From Aquimarina mycalae (GTDB lineage Bacteria > Bacteroidota > Bacteroidia > Flavobacteriales > Flavobacteriaceae), in assembly GCF_029906345.1 (NCBI RefSeq), contig NZ_JARYGY010000002.1, forward strand, positions 401,901 to 465,900: 64,000 bases of DNA, read 5' to 3'. Under the pieces are notes generated by a model. It made no database searches, had not been told where the DNA came from, and saw nothing but the letters and a program-made list of their open reading frames with translations. The position numbers and the translations under genes are program-made. Shown one piece after another: positions 55,805 to 64,000 of the stretch. Positions within the stretch are counted from its first letter, which is position 1. Every line of letters starts with the position of its first letter.

Positions 55805-57061
55805 ATGAAAAAAAGAGAACTACTAAGTTTATTTTTGTTTATTATGATTTCAATTACTGGATTATCTCAAAGTAGTTTTAATCAAAATACCATGAAATGG
55901 ACCAGAGATTGGACTAATTTTGAGCCCAATAACACGAATTACCCAGATTATGATGAACAATTACCAAACATCATAGATAAAGACACATACTTAAGAAGTG
56001 ATATCGTTTACCTAATGTCTGGAGATATTTATGTAACAAACAATGCTACTTTAATAATACAAGAAGGAACGTTAATAAAAGCAGATACAGAGAAATCAAC
56101 AAACCTTATTGTTACCAAAGGGGCCAAACTAATTGCCGATGGTAGCAAAGCATCTCCAATAGTATTCACCTCTAATAAATTAAGTAATTCCAGAAAAAGC
56201 GGTGACTGGGGAGGAATTACGATTATAGGTTCTGGTAAAGCTAACACTGTTGAAGGTGAAGGAATTATAAAAGGAAACTTTAACCCACTATACACAATAT
56301 TTGGAGGAAATACCCCAGAAGAAGAAACTACTATCCTAAGATATGTTAGGATTGAATACGCAGGCAAATCTACTAATGGTCTTTCTTTATATGCTTTAGG
56401 AAACAAATCTGTTGTAGAAAACATTATGGTAAGCTATTCTGCTGATGATTCTTTTGAATGGCATGGAGGAAATTCTATTTCCAAAAATCTTATTTCTTAT
56501 AAATCAAACGATGATGATTATGATTTCACTCAAGGTTACAGAGGAGAATTAATAAATATTCTTGCTATCAAACATCCATATATCACAAGTAATAATGGTT
56601 CTTATGCTATCGAAGTAGATGGTTACAACAAAAGTCTTGGATTTGAAAACTCTAAAATACTATCCAGCATCGATATCACAGGAGCAACATTAATAAGCTT
56701 GGTAGACGAAAACAACTATAGTCATACAAGAGCCGCTATTTCTATAAATAATCTTGGTGAATTGTATCTCAATGACTCTAATATATCTGGTTTTTCAGAT
56801 GTAGTCAAATTAGATAAAACCTTTTCAACTCTCAGAATGATTGAAACGGCATTTAAACTAGATAATAGTTTTTTCAACATCCACAAGAATGGTGTTATTA
56901 CCCAAAACAATATAGAGGATGACCTGTTCAACCTTCTTAAATACAATCGTTTTACTAAAACATTCCTTCAACCAGAAGAGATTTTCAGTAATCCACTGGA
57001 TCGTGCTAATCCAGATTTTACATTAAAAAATTCATTAAACAACTATATGGTTGTTCAATAA
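55805..57061 (+). CDS. Exported beta-helix-like protein, cassette copy 2 (large subunit)
   Basis: A 418-residue paralogue of the copy 1 large protein. The signal peptide ends GLSQ. Shared motifs are MKWTRDWTNFEPNNTNYPDY, SGDIYVTNNATLIIQEGTL, KSGDWGGITIIGSGKANT, YVRIEYAGKS, SYSADDSFEWHGGN and SNDDDYDFTQGYRGEL. Compared with copy 1 the FFGG turn is WHGG. The C-terminus ends YMVVQ, again without a sorting domain. A small partner follows after 28 bases. Upstream it lacks the shared 16-base leader element. Confidence 0.78.
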   Translation: MKKRELLSLFLFIMISITGLSQSSFNQNTMKWTRDWTNFEPNNTNYPDYDEQLPNIIDKDTYLRSDIVYLMSGDIYVTNNATLIIQEGTLIKADTEKSTNLIVTKGAKLIADGSKASPIVFTSNKLSNSRKSGDWGGITIIGSGKANTVEGEGIIKGNFNPLYTIFGGNTPEEETTILRYVRIEYAGKSTNGLSLYALGNKSVVENIMVSYSADDSFEWHGGNSISKNLISYKSNDDDYDFTQGYRGELINILAIKHPYITSNNGSYAIEVDGYNKSLGFENSKILSSIDITGATLISLVDENNYSHTRAAISINNLGELYLNDSNISGFSDVVKLDKTFSTLRMIETAFKLDNSFFNIHKNGVITQNNIEDDLFNLLKYNRFTKTFLQPEEIFSNPLDRANPDFTLKNSLNNYMVVQ

Positions 57062-57089
57062 ACCAGTTTTTCCATCAAAAACTAATACC

Positions 57090-57530
57090 ATGAAAAAAAC
57101 AATCACTCTATTACTAATGATATTTATCATGAGCACGCTTAGTGCTCAGACTAAGAAAAAAGGAGTTTTCTTTGGTAGTGATAAGCTAATTGATCGATTT
57201 CATACTATTGATGAATTACAGGACCTAAACAAAGGAGAATTAATTAAACTATATCTAGAGCGAACCAGAGAAATTTTTATAGTCCTACCATACCTATCAT
57301 TGTCCAATGAACCAGGAACCAGTCTTAGTGACGTAGGTATTAAAGAAGACTCTGATAATATAAAAGTAGTAGAAAAAAACAATGAAATAGCTGATAGAGC
57401 ATTTGAATATACCACAAATACAATAAAAGAATTAATACCCTATTCAGATACAGATAAAATTATCTGGACGATTTTGTACTTTGAAGAAATGATAAAAAAG
57501 ATGAGATTGGGTACTAAAGGAAATATATAA
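57090..57530 (+). CDS. Exported helical partner protein, cassette copy 2 (small subunit)
   Basis: A 146-residue protein with a signal peptide (ending LSAQ), using the ATG at 57090; the in-frame TTG at 57051 would overlap the preceding gene by 11 bases and spoil the signal peptide. Motifs RFHTIDELQDLNKGELIKLY, LPYLSLSNE, DVGIKEDSD and IPYSDTDKIIWTILYFEE match copies 1 and 3. Fold and function unknown. No terminator is visible before the 461-base gap to copy 3. Confidence 0.75.
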   Translation: MKKTITLLLMIFIMSTLSAQTKKKGVFFGSDKLIDRFHTIDELQDLNKGELIKLYLERTREIFIVLPYLSLSNEPGTSLSDVGIKEDSDNIKVVEKNNEIADRAFEYTTNTIKELIPYSDTDKIIWTILYFEEMIKKMRLGTKGNI

Positions 57531-57991
57531 AAAGAGCATGCAATGCACTAACAATTAATTATCGACAAAGTGTATAAAAAAACCTTCAAAAGTACACTCC
57601 AACAAACTCATGTTTGATTTCAAAAAAGTAAAACCCTTTAAATAAAAGAGGAATTCCTTCGAATCGACAAAAACACAAAATACTGTTTAATAGATAGTTA
57701 TAAAAAAGTGGTTTTTTAAATATAAAAAAAATTAGCTAAAAAAACATTTCTGTTTATCTTTTACCCATAAATATTAAACAAATAATAAAACCTTGAAAAT
57801 CAACAATATAAACATGTTGGTGTAGGAATTATACTCTTAAAGTTTTCGTAATAAATATTAAAATAACGATGAACGTACATATTTTACGGTAAAAACGTAA
57901 CTTACTCTGAAAAAAGTATCTTAACTTAGTGAACCTAAATTAGAAGAGAGAATTTTCCTCTTAAATTTATAACCCCAAAATAACACTTTGT
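57531..57991 (+). other. 461-base gap before cassette copy 3
   Basis: No gene seen. CAAAC-TCAT-GTTTG (57603-57616) is a small hairpin, and AGTGTA/TACACT (57569-57598) a weaker one. GAAGAG...CTCTT near 57942-57962 precedes AAATTTATAACCCCAA (57963-57978), identical to the element ahead of copy 1 and ending 13 bases before the ATG. A clear TAnnTTTG promoter was not found. Confidence 0.5.
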
Positions 57992-59266
57992 ATGAAACTA
58001 AGATGCGCTTTTTTTACGTTTACCTTACTATTCTCTTTTATTCCAATTTCTAATGCACAGGATTTTAATAGAAATGAAAACAAATGGATAAAAGGCTGGA
58101 CTAATTTTACACCCAATGCAACGAATTATCCTGAGGCTGAAGAAAAACTTCCAAATATCATTGCAGATGACACCTATCTCACCAATGATGTGGTGTATTT
58201 ATTATCAGGAGACGTTTATGTAACAAATGGAGTTACTCTTACTATTCAAGAAGGTACTATCATAAGATGTGATCACATAAACCCAGCAAGTTTAATTGTT
58301 ACCAAAGGGTCTAAATTAATTGCAGCTGGGTCTGATGCTTATCCAATTGTTTTTACGTCTAACAAAGCTTCAAAATCCAGAGCAAGTGGTGATTGGGGAG
58401 GAATTATTGTAGCCGGTTCTGGTAAAGTTAATTCAGTATCAGGTAATGGAGTCATTAAAGGAGGATTTAATCCTCAATTTTCTGTCTATGGAGGTGATGA
58501 TGTTGATGAACAAACTGCAATAATCAGATATGTAAGAATAGAATTTCCTGGTAACAAATCCAAGAGAGCGGAAAATTCCAATGGATTATCCTTATTCGGA
58601 ATAGGTACTGCATCAATCATAGATCACGTGATGGTAAGTTATTCAGGTCAAGATTCATTTAATTGGTCTGGCGGTAATAACAATATGAGAAACATGGTAT
58701 CTTTTAAGGCAGAAGATGATGATTTTCAAATCTCTGAAGGTTTTAAAGGAGATCTAGACTATTTAATGGCTGTACGACATCCATATATTACAAGTCCAAA
58801 AGGATCATACGCCTTAGAAATTGATGGTTATAATAAAGATTTAGGATACCTAAAACCTAATGCAATCACAGATGTAACAATTACCAATTCAATCTTTGTA
58901 AATCTTTCTGACAACTCTAACTATATCCATACCACTTCGGCTATTTCTGCTTCAAACTCAGCTTTGGTTTACCTACATAATTCTAAAATATCAGGTTTCC
59001 TAAATGTTGTAAAATTCGACCAATCCTATACATCGCTAACTGTAATTGAAAAAGCTTTTAAAATGGACAATAGTTTTTTTAATATTCAGGGAGAAGGTGT
59101 TGAAGTAGACTATAAACCGAGTACTGGTGTTCTAGATGTACTAAAATATAATAGATTTACGCAGGATTTTGTAAGTGTAGATATATTATTCGAGGATCCG
59201 CAAAACAAAGTAGCCCCAAAATTTCAGCTTAAAAAAGCAATGAACAATTATATGGTAATGCAATAA
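57992..59266 (+). CDS. Exported beta-helix-like protein, cassette copy 3 (large subunit)
   Basis: A 424-residue paralogue of the two preceding large proteins, with a signal peptide (ending SNAQ). WIKGWTNFTPNATNYPEAEE, SGDVYVTNGVTLTIQEGT, SGDWGGIIVAGSGKVN, YVRIEFPGNKS, VSYSGQDSFNWSGGNNNM and AEDDDFQISEGFKGDL are the aligned motifs. This copy has NWSGG and DFQISEG where copies 1 and 2 have E(F/W)(F/H)GG and YDFT(L/Q)GY, so a presumed binding or turn region has diverged. The C-terminus ends YMVMQ. Confidence 0.78.
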   Translation: MKLRCAFFTFTLLFSFIPISNAQDFNRNENKWIKGWTNFTPNATNYPEAEEKLPNIIADDTYLTNDVVYLLSGDVYVTNGVTLTIQEGTIIRCDHINPASLIVTKGSKLIAAGSDAYPIVFTSNKASKSRASGDWGGIIVAGSGKVNSVSGNGVIKGGFNPQFSVYGGDDVDEQTAIIRYVRIEFPGNKSKRAENSNGLSLFGIGTASIIDHVMVSYSGQDSFNWSGGNNNMRNMVSFKAEDDDFQISEGFKGDLDYLMAVRHPYITSPKGSYALEIDGYNKDLGYLKPNAITDVTITNSIFVNLSDNSNYIHTTSAISASNSALVYLHNSKISGFLNVVKFDQSYTSLTVIEKAFKMDNSFFNIQGEGVEVDYKPSTGVLDVLKYNRFTQDFVSVDILFEDPQNKVAPKFQLKKAMNNYMVMQ

Positions 59267-59340
59267 TAGGCAATATCATATATATTTTGTTCTGGATGTT
59301 CTAAATCCATCATTTATTGTTAATAATACTAAATACATTT

Positions 59341-59787
59341 ATGCTAAAGTCAAACTTACTATTAGGTTTCATTTTTTTTCTATTGATACAATGTACGTAT
59401 GGACAGACAAAGAATGAAGCCGTTTTTTTCACCCAAAAAGATCAAATAAATAAATTTCACACGATAAGTGATCTCGAAAATTTAAGAAAAGGTGACCTTA
59501 TTAAACTCTATCAAAAAAGAGTAAGAGAAATTGTAACCATAATCCCATTTCTATCATTAACTAATGAGCCAGAAGTTAGATTAGGTGATTTAGGAATAAA
59601 AGAAGATTCTGACCACCTTAAAACACTAAAGAAAAGTGTAACTGCCACTCAAGAAGCACTTGACACAATTGAAATCTCTATTGAGGAACTAGTTCCTTAT
59701 GCCGACACAGAAAAAATTATATTGACAATTCTATATTTTGAAGAAATCATAAAAAAAATGAGGATCGGAGTTAGTGGGAGTTTTTAA
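59341..59787 (+). CDS. Exported helical partner protein, cassette copy 3 (small subunit)
   Basis: A 148-residue protein using the ATG at 59341 (the in-frame TTG at 59317 is less likely). The signal peptide probably ends TYGQ; a Cys in IQC is not in a good lipobox. Motifs KFHTISDLENLRKGDLIKLY, IPFLSLTNE, DLGIKEDSD and VPYADTEKIILTILYFEE correspond to copies 1 and 2. It lies 74 bases after its large partner. Function unknown. Confidence 0.75.
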   Translation: MLKSNLLLGFIFFLLIQCTYGQTKNEAVFFTQKDQINKFHTISDLENLRKGDLIKLYQKRVREIVTIIPFLSLTNEPEVRLGDLGIKEDSDHLKTLKKSVTATQEALDTIEISIEELVPYADTEKIILTILYFEEIIKKMRIGVSGSF

Positions 59788-59869
59788 GGTAAGAAGCCGC
59801 CAACAAGATGTTTCTTTATAATTACATAAATAAATGTAAGGGTTATTTAGAAATTTCTACTAATCGAAC

Positions 59870-60499
59870 ATGATTACATTCTATCTAATTCTTGGAATCT
59901 TAACTGCGGTAGCTGGTGCGTTACCTCTTGGAGCTGTAAATATTGCTGTAATTAATACCACTATTAAAGAAGACACCAGAAAAGCATTTCGTATTGCATT
60001 AGCAGCTGGTATCGGAGAAGTACTATTAGCTTTTTTTGCATTACACTGTAGTATGGAGCTTACAGATTTTTTCGAAAACAATCGATGGATTCAGATAGTT
60101 ATTATTTCAATATTTTTAGCTATTGGGATTTATTTTTTAGTACGAAAAAACAAAAAAGACAATAATAAGCCATCCAAAATCAAACTAAGCAAGTCTAAAT
60201 TCTTAACTGGTTTCTCTCTTGCTTTTTTAAACCCACCTGTTATTATATATTGGATAATAGCTATTTCTTTAACCAATAAACACTTGTTCGAACTTACGCT
60301 ATATACTCCTCTGATCGCGTTATTTCTATTTTTCTCTGGAATATATCTTGGTAAAATTGGCACATTGTATTTATACAGCAAATGGGGAGATAAAATGGCA
60401 CAAAAATCCACAGATTCTAAAACCAAATTATTTAAGATTATTGGAGTTGCATTAATTGTTATTTCAGTTGCACAAGGTTTAAAATTCTTTGTAGCATAA
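59870..60499 (+). CDS. LysE-family translocator
   Basis: A 209-residue inner-membrane protein with about six helices. GALPLGAVNIAVINTTIKE near the N-terminus and TGFSLAFLNPPVIIYWIIA are the LysE/RhtB family signatures. Members export amino acids or related compounds. The substrate is unknown. It is an isolated gene between the triplicated cassette and the secretion operon. Confidence 0.85.
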   Translation: MITFYLILGILTAVAGALPLGAVNIAVINTTIKEDTRKAFRIALAAGIGEVLLAFFALHCSMELTDFFENNRWIQIVIISIFLAIGIYFLVRKNKKDNNKPSKIKLSKSKFLTGFSLAFLNPPVIIYWIIAISLTNKHLFELTLYTPLIALFLFFSGIYLGKIGTLYLYSKWGDKMAQKSTDSKTKLFKIIGVALIVISVAQGLKFFVA

Positions 60500-60843
60500 A
60501 CAAATAAAACAACATTTCGTTATTTCTCTTATCAACATTATTACACCAAGAACAAGAGTTTTGCAATATATTTTTACCAACTAGTAAATTATTGTAATCT
60601 CTTTATTATTGGAATCTCTTTATCCAAAAAAAATTCCCCATTTCTTAGAACGAATTCTAGCTCTCAATAATTAAACAATTAGTTAAAAATCAAATTTTTC
60701 TCTTTTCAAGGGGTAACATTATTCGATTTAAGTACACTATTACATGAGTTTTGGTTAAAAACATCGATATTATCCAATCGGAACTATAGATACATCAAAA
60801 AAAGTATATTTTTGCAAATTATCTGCTCAAAATCTGATAATCA
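60500..60843 (+). other. 344-base upstream region of the secretion/pilus operon
   Basis: No gene seen. AATCTCTTTA is directly repeated at 60596-60605 and 60613-60622 (17-base period), a possible regulator site. TATTTTTG at 60807-60814 matches the -7 consensus, 29 bases before the pseudopilin start; the -33 is unclear. Confidence 0.45.
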
Positions 60844-61257
60844 ATGATTATGAAACATAAAACACATAAAATAAAGGCCTTTAACCTTCAGGAAATGCTG
60901 TTGGTTTTGGCAATTATAGGGATATTATTGTTAATAGCATTACCCAATTTTTTACCACTTATCGCGCAAACAAAAGCACAAGAAGCAAAAATACAGCTAA
61001 AGACCATTAGCAATATGCAAACCCAATATAGATATCTTAATTCTAAGTACTCTATTGACTTTAACGAAATTAATTATGAATCTCCTACAACTGTAAAAAA
61101 TGGAGGTACTGCCAACTATAGTTACGAAATCCTAGAGGCTTCTATTTCTAATTTTAAAGTAAGAGCTACGGCTGTAGTAGATTTTGATGGTGATGGAGTT
61201 TTTAACATCTGGGAAATTGACGAAAACGGAAATCCAAAGCAAATCACTAAAGACTAA
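60844..61257 (+). CDS. Type II secretion/type IV pilus-like pseudopilin
   Basis: A 137-residue prepilin-like protein. KAFNLQEMLLVLAIIGILLL forms the class III signal and N-terminal helix: Phe13 is the +1 residue and Glu17 the +5 glutamate. Position -1 is Ala12 rather than the usual Gly. The C-terminal DFDGDGVFNIWEIDENG segment is acidic and resembles the calcium-binding end of GspG major pseudopilins. The start may also be the third codon, ATG 60850. It overlaps the peptidase gene by one base (TAATG). Confidence 0.85.
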   Translation: MIMKHKTHKIKAFNLQEMLLVLAIIGILLLIALPNFLPLIAQTKAQEAKIQLKTISNMQTQYRYLNSKYSIDFNEINYESPTTVKNGGTANYSYEILEASISNFKVRATAVVDFDGDGVFNIWEIDENGNPKQITKD

Positions 61258-61739
61258 TGTTGATTTTGAAAGGACTTGTAATGTTTAATCTGGGATATAT
61301 TACTTATCAGGATCTTGATAACAGAGAAGTGTACTGGTTTTTGTTTCCAAGTCTTTCCATGTTATTAGGGCTTTTGCATTATAACAATGTGCTTCCTATC
61401 CATTTTAAAAATGCTATTTTAATTAATACAGGATTAATAGGTACAATAATCGCAGTACTCTATATCTATTCTCTGATCAAAATAAAACGTCCTTTTTTTA
61501 AAGAAGTATTTGGCATAGGCGATGCTATGTTTTTTTTAGCATTAGCAATAGCCTTCCCTACCATAACATTTATGATAATCTTTGTATTCTCGTTATTGTT
61601 CTCTTTAGGTATTTGGCTAATAGTAAAAAATAACTCCAGACACAACACAATTCCTTTAGCAGGATATATGTCTTTGTTTTTAGCCCTTATTTTAATAGGC
61701 AATTGGGCCACCAGTATAATTAACCTGTATCTAATATAA
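61257..61739 (+). CDS. Minimal prepilin peptidase (A24 family)
   Basis: A 160-residue membrane aspartic protease of the TadV/PilD catalytic type. Asp19 in YQDLDNREVYWFLFP and the GxGD motif GIGDAMF with Asp89 are the two catalytic aspartates. It lacks the N-terminal methylase domain and the cysteine cluster of full PilD, so it probably cleaves but may not methylate. Being inside the operon, it presumably processes the preceding pseudopilin. It overlaps both neighbours by one base. Confidence 0.85.
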   Translation: MLILKGLVMFNLGYITYQDLDNREVYWFLFPSLSMLLGLLHYNNVLPIHFKNAILINTGLIGTIIAVLYIYSLIKIKRPFFKEVFGIGDAMFFLALAIAFPTITFMIIFVFSLLFSLGIWLIVKNNSRHNTIPLAGYMSLFLALILIGNWATSIINLYLI

Positions 61740-63154
61740 TGAAAGTAGATTCTTTTGACATACCTGTTAATATGAAGCAATTGATTACACCTAATCAAGC
61801 CTTTCATTATAGAATAATTCCGTTCTCAAGAGATCAGGAAACATTATTTTTCAAAACGGATTCTGAGAATCAAGATGCGCTTCAAAAAGAGCTTTCTATT
61901 ATTCTTAATCAAGAAGTTGCTCTGATTAAAGAAACGAAAGAAAACATACAATCTTACTTAACTCTAAATTATAGAAAAACCACATCTGGATCTAATCAGA
62001 ACCTACACTACGAAGATAATTTTTTACAAAAACTAATTACTACAGCAAAAGATTTTGGCAGTAGTGATATCCACATGGAACCTTATGAAAAATTCTGCAG
62101 AGTACGACTCAGACTAGACGGAAAACTCAAAGAACAATATACCATTAGTAATAAAGAATACCCGCAACTGATTAATCAAATTAAGATACAATCAGGCTTG
62201 GATATTTCACAAAAAAGACTAGCTCAAGATGGTCGTATTACTTTTAAAAATGGCTTAGAAGAATTCGATATTAGAGTCTCTACAATGCCAACGCTTTATG
62301 GAGAAAAAATTGTATTACGTCTTTTAAGTAGAGATACCCAAGATGTACAATTAGATGACTTAGGATTCACGAAAAAAGAACTTGAACTATACAGAGAAGC
62401 TACCAAAAAACCTCAAGGGATTATTTTAATTTCTGGACCTACCGGTTCTGGAAAAACTACCACTCTTTATGCTACATTAAAAGAACTCAACAAAGAAGTT
62501 TCTAATATATTAACCATAGAAGACCCAATAGAGTATACTTTAGAAGGAGTGAATCAAGTACAACTTAGAGAAGATATAGAATTTGATTTTCCTGCAGCAT
62601 TACGCGCATTTTTACGTCAGGATCCAGACATTATAATGGTTGGTGAGATTAGAGATGACAAAACAGCTAACATGGCTATAAAAGCAGCGCTAACAGGACA
62701 TTTAGTACTATCTACCATACACACCAATTCGTCTTGGGCTACTATCTCCAGACTTATTGACATGAAAGTCCCAGCATTTTTGTTAGCCAGTACATTAACT
62801 ATGAGTATCGCTCAGCGATTAGTTCGTAAATTATGTGTTCATTGTAAAAAAGAGAAAAATTCTGAAATCAAGGACTTTCCTTTAGGATTTGACATTCCTG
62901 AAGATTTAAAAAATCACTATATCGCTACTGGATGTAATCATTGTTACCAAACTGGATACTATGGTCGAAAAGCGATTTATGAACTATTACCTATTACAAA
63001 AAAACTAGAAACAGCAATACGTCATAATGAATTACAAATTGATGACTACATTGCCACCCAAAATATTGATACGCTACAACAAAATGCTTTGCGCCTAGTA
63101 AGGGAAGGTGTAACTTCTGTAGAAGAAGTATATGCATTATTAGCTAATAATTAA
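61739..63154 (+). CDS. GspE/PilB-family secretion ATPase
   Basis: A 471-residue traffic ATPase that powers pseudopilus or pilus assembly from the cytoplasmic face. SGPTGSGKTTTLYA is Walker A (233-241), EDPIEYTLEGVNQVQ the Asp box, DPDIIMVGEIRDDKTA Walker B and HLVLSTIHTNSSW the His box. CVHCKK and CNHCYQTGYYGR form the tetracysteine zinc site of the GspE/PilB branch. The N-terminal domain is shorter than in PilB. It is the third gene in a tight operon. Confidence 0.94.
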   Translation: MKVDSFDIPVNMKQLITPNQAFHYRIIPFSRDQETLFFKTDSENQDALQKELSIILNQEVALIKETKENIQSYLTLNYRKTTSGSNQNLHYEDNFLQKLITTAKDFGSSDIHMEPYEKFCRVRLRLDGKLKEQYTISNKEYPQLINQIKIQSGLDISQKRLAQDGRITFKNGLEEFDIRVSTMPTLYGEKIVLRLLSRDTQDVQLDDLGFTKKELELYREATKKPQGIILISGPTGSGKTTTLYATLKELNKEVSNILTIEDPIEYTLEGVNQVQLREDIEFDFPAALRAFLRQDPDIIMVGEIRDDKTANMAIKAALTGHLVLSTIHTNSSWATISRLIDMKVPAFLLASTLTMSIAQRLVRKLCVHCKKEKNSEIKDFPLGFDIPEDLKNHYIATGCNHCYQTGYYGRKAIYELLPITKKLETAIRHNELQIDDYIATQNIDTLQQNALRLVREGVTSVEEVYALLANN

Positions 63155-63158
63155 TACC

Positions 63159-64000
63159 ATGAAGAAAAACATACTTTTAATATGTTTCATTTTTAATTTT
63201 GGAATACTATCCTTTGCACAGGATAATTTTCAGAATCAATCAGAAGATAATACCAGAATTGGGACTATACAAAACAAACTACAGTTACTAAGTGTAGAAG
63301 TACCAGGTTTAGCAGAGAAAGTTAATATAAGCATTTCCAATACTACGCTTCTTAACTTTTTAAGAGCAGTTTCGCAGGTTCATAAAATTAACATCAACCC
63401 TTCTGATCAACTTAACTCGGTTAATATAATTAATGGATTTAACGATGTTACCGTACAGGATTTATTGATTTTTTTGGTTAAAGAATATAATTTAGACATT
63501 AAATTCACAGGTAATATATTATCGATAAAGAAATACGTACCACCTACCGAAATCCCAGTAGAAAAAGAGTTAATCATAGATTATGATCTAACAGCAGGTA
63601 CACTATCAACGGATCTTAGAAATGATCCATTGCCGAAGGTATTCAGAAAAATAACAGAGGCTTCTGGTAAGAACTTACTTTATACTCCAGAATTAAATAC
63701 CAAAAACCTTACATTATACTTAAGTAACGTACCCATAGATGTTGCATTACAGAAACTTGCTGAAACAAACGATTTAGATTTCAACAAAACAAGAGACGGG
63801 TTTTATGAATTCGAAAGTATTCCTGGTGTAAACAACACTTCGGGCGGTTCAGGTTCTGCACGCAGAAGAAGAGGTAATTCTAACTACAAAATAGTTGATA
63901 CCTTAAATAGAGTGCTTTCTGTGGATTTAAGAAATGCAAATGTTTCTGAACTTATTAATAATGTTTCAGAAGATTTAAAACTAAATATTTTTACAGCTTC
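63159..64000 (+). CDS. Secretin (GspD/PilQ-like), N-terminal part
   Basis: About 280 residues are visible before the window ends. A signal peptide ends LSFAQ. Then come secretin-N0/N1-type domains: VPGLAEKVNISISNTTLLNFL and VTVQDLLIFLVKEYNLD resemble the STN/N0 domain, followed by RVLSVDLRNANVSELINNVSE, which resembles N1. A Gly/Ser/Arg-rich loop lies between them. The barrel-forming secretin domain would lie beyond the edge. It is 4 bases after the ATPase gene, so the operon continues into an outer-membrane channel. Confidence 0.8.
   Translation, partial: MKKNILLICFIFNFGILSFAQDNFQNQSEDNTRIGTIQNKLQLLSVEVPGLAEKVNISISNTTLLNFLRAVSQVHKININPSDQLNSVNIINGFNDVTVQDLLIFLVKEYNLDIKFTGNILSIKKYVPPTEIPVEKELIIDYDLTAGTLSTDLRNDPLPKVFRKITEASGKNLLYTPELNTKNLTLYLSNVPIDVALQKLAETNDLDFNKTRDGFYEFESIPGVNNTSGGSGSARRRRGNSNYKIVDTLNRVLSVDLRNANVSELINNVSEDLKLNIFTA

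Noticed and set aside
53768..59266. Type IX sorting domain on the three large cassette proteins
   Set aside because: I compared their C-termini with the sorting domain of the 437-2245 protein; they end in short YxVMQ-type tails without the conserved strands.

Overview
The window looks like chromosomal DNA of a marine-type member of the Flavobacteriaceae (Bacteroidota), possibly close to Aquimarina. This is inferred from several features: low GC content, candidate -7 promoter elements of the form TAnnTTTG, a type IX secretion C-terminal signal on the first complete gene, DUF5686 and CNT-family proteins, an HPPK-deoxynucleoside kinase fusion, and very sparse Shine-Dalgarno sites. The genus is a guess. 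Most of the window is ordinary core-genome content, with a few accessory modules. No prophage, insertion sequence, integron or CRISPR array was seen.

Layout. 1-12.3 kb: the 5' end of a Kdo transferase gene (waaA, minus strand), a T9SS-exported lipase-like protein, a sugar aminotransferase, a SNF2 helicase split by a frameshift at an A10 tract, and a run of secreted or anchored hydrolases (prolyl-oligopeptidase-like, amidohydrolase, two more alpha/beta hydrolases) with a TlpA-like thioredoxin. 12.3-16.7 kb: fabD, a fructosamine-kinase-like gene behind a membrane-anchored dihydrofolate reductase, a class V aminotransferase and a small CBM48 protein. 16.8-21.6 kb: a membrane AraC regulator, an NHL lipoprotein, and an ergothioneine operon (egtB-egtD-DUF427) with a terminator-like hairpin against the egtB start codon. 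21.7-27.5 kb, minus strand: a TonB-C protein, thyA, a nucleoside transporter, a bifunctional nuclease and etfBA. 27.6-34.7 kb: pdhB, a DUF5686 outer-membrane protein, and soluble plus membrane pyrophosphatases.

34.8-39.1 kb holds an App1-like phosphatase and then a compact DNA-damage module. A self-cleaving LexA/CI-type repressor is divergent from a DUF559 nuclease, a radical-SAM DNA repair protein (TIGR03916 type) and its TIGR03915-type partner. Two copies of the dyad TTGGAA-TAT-TTCCA sit in the shared promoter region. 39-50.7 kb is mixed housekeeping: an LEA-like lipoprotein, a nitroreductase, a methyltransferase, a pentapeptide-repeat protein, tRNA-Leu and tRNA-Gly, mutS, a SpoU methyltransferase, a dipeptidase, folK-dNK, and a queuosine-precursor transporter that has no ATG, GTG or TTG start.

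53.8-59.8 kb is the most unusual part: three tandem copies of one two-gene cassette. Each copy encodes a ~420-residue exported beta-helix-like protein followed by a ~146-residue exported helical protein with strongly conserved motifs. I do not recognise the small family, and the pairing suggests an undescribed surface or periplasmic system. The window ends with a LysE-family exporter and the start of a type II secretion/type IV pilus-like operon (pseudopilin, minimal prepilin peptidase, GspE/PilB ATPase, secretin) that runs off the right edge.
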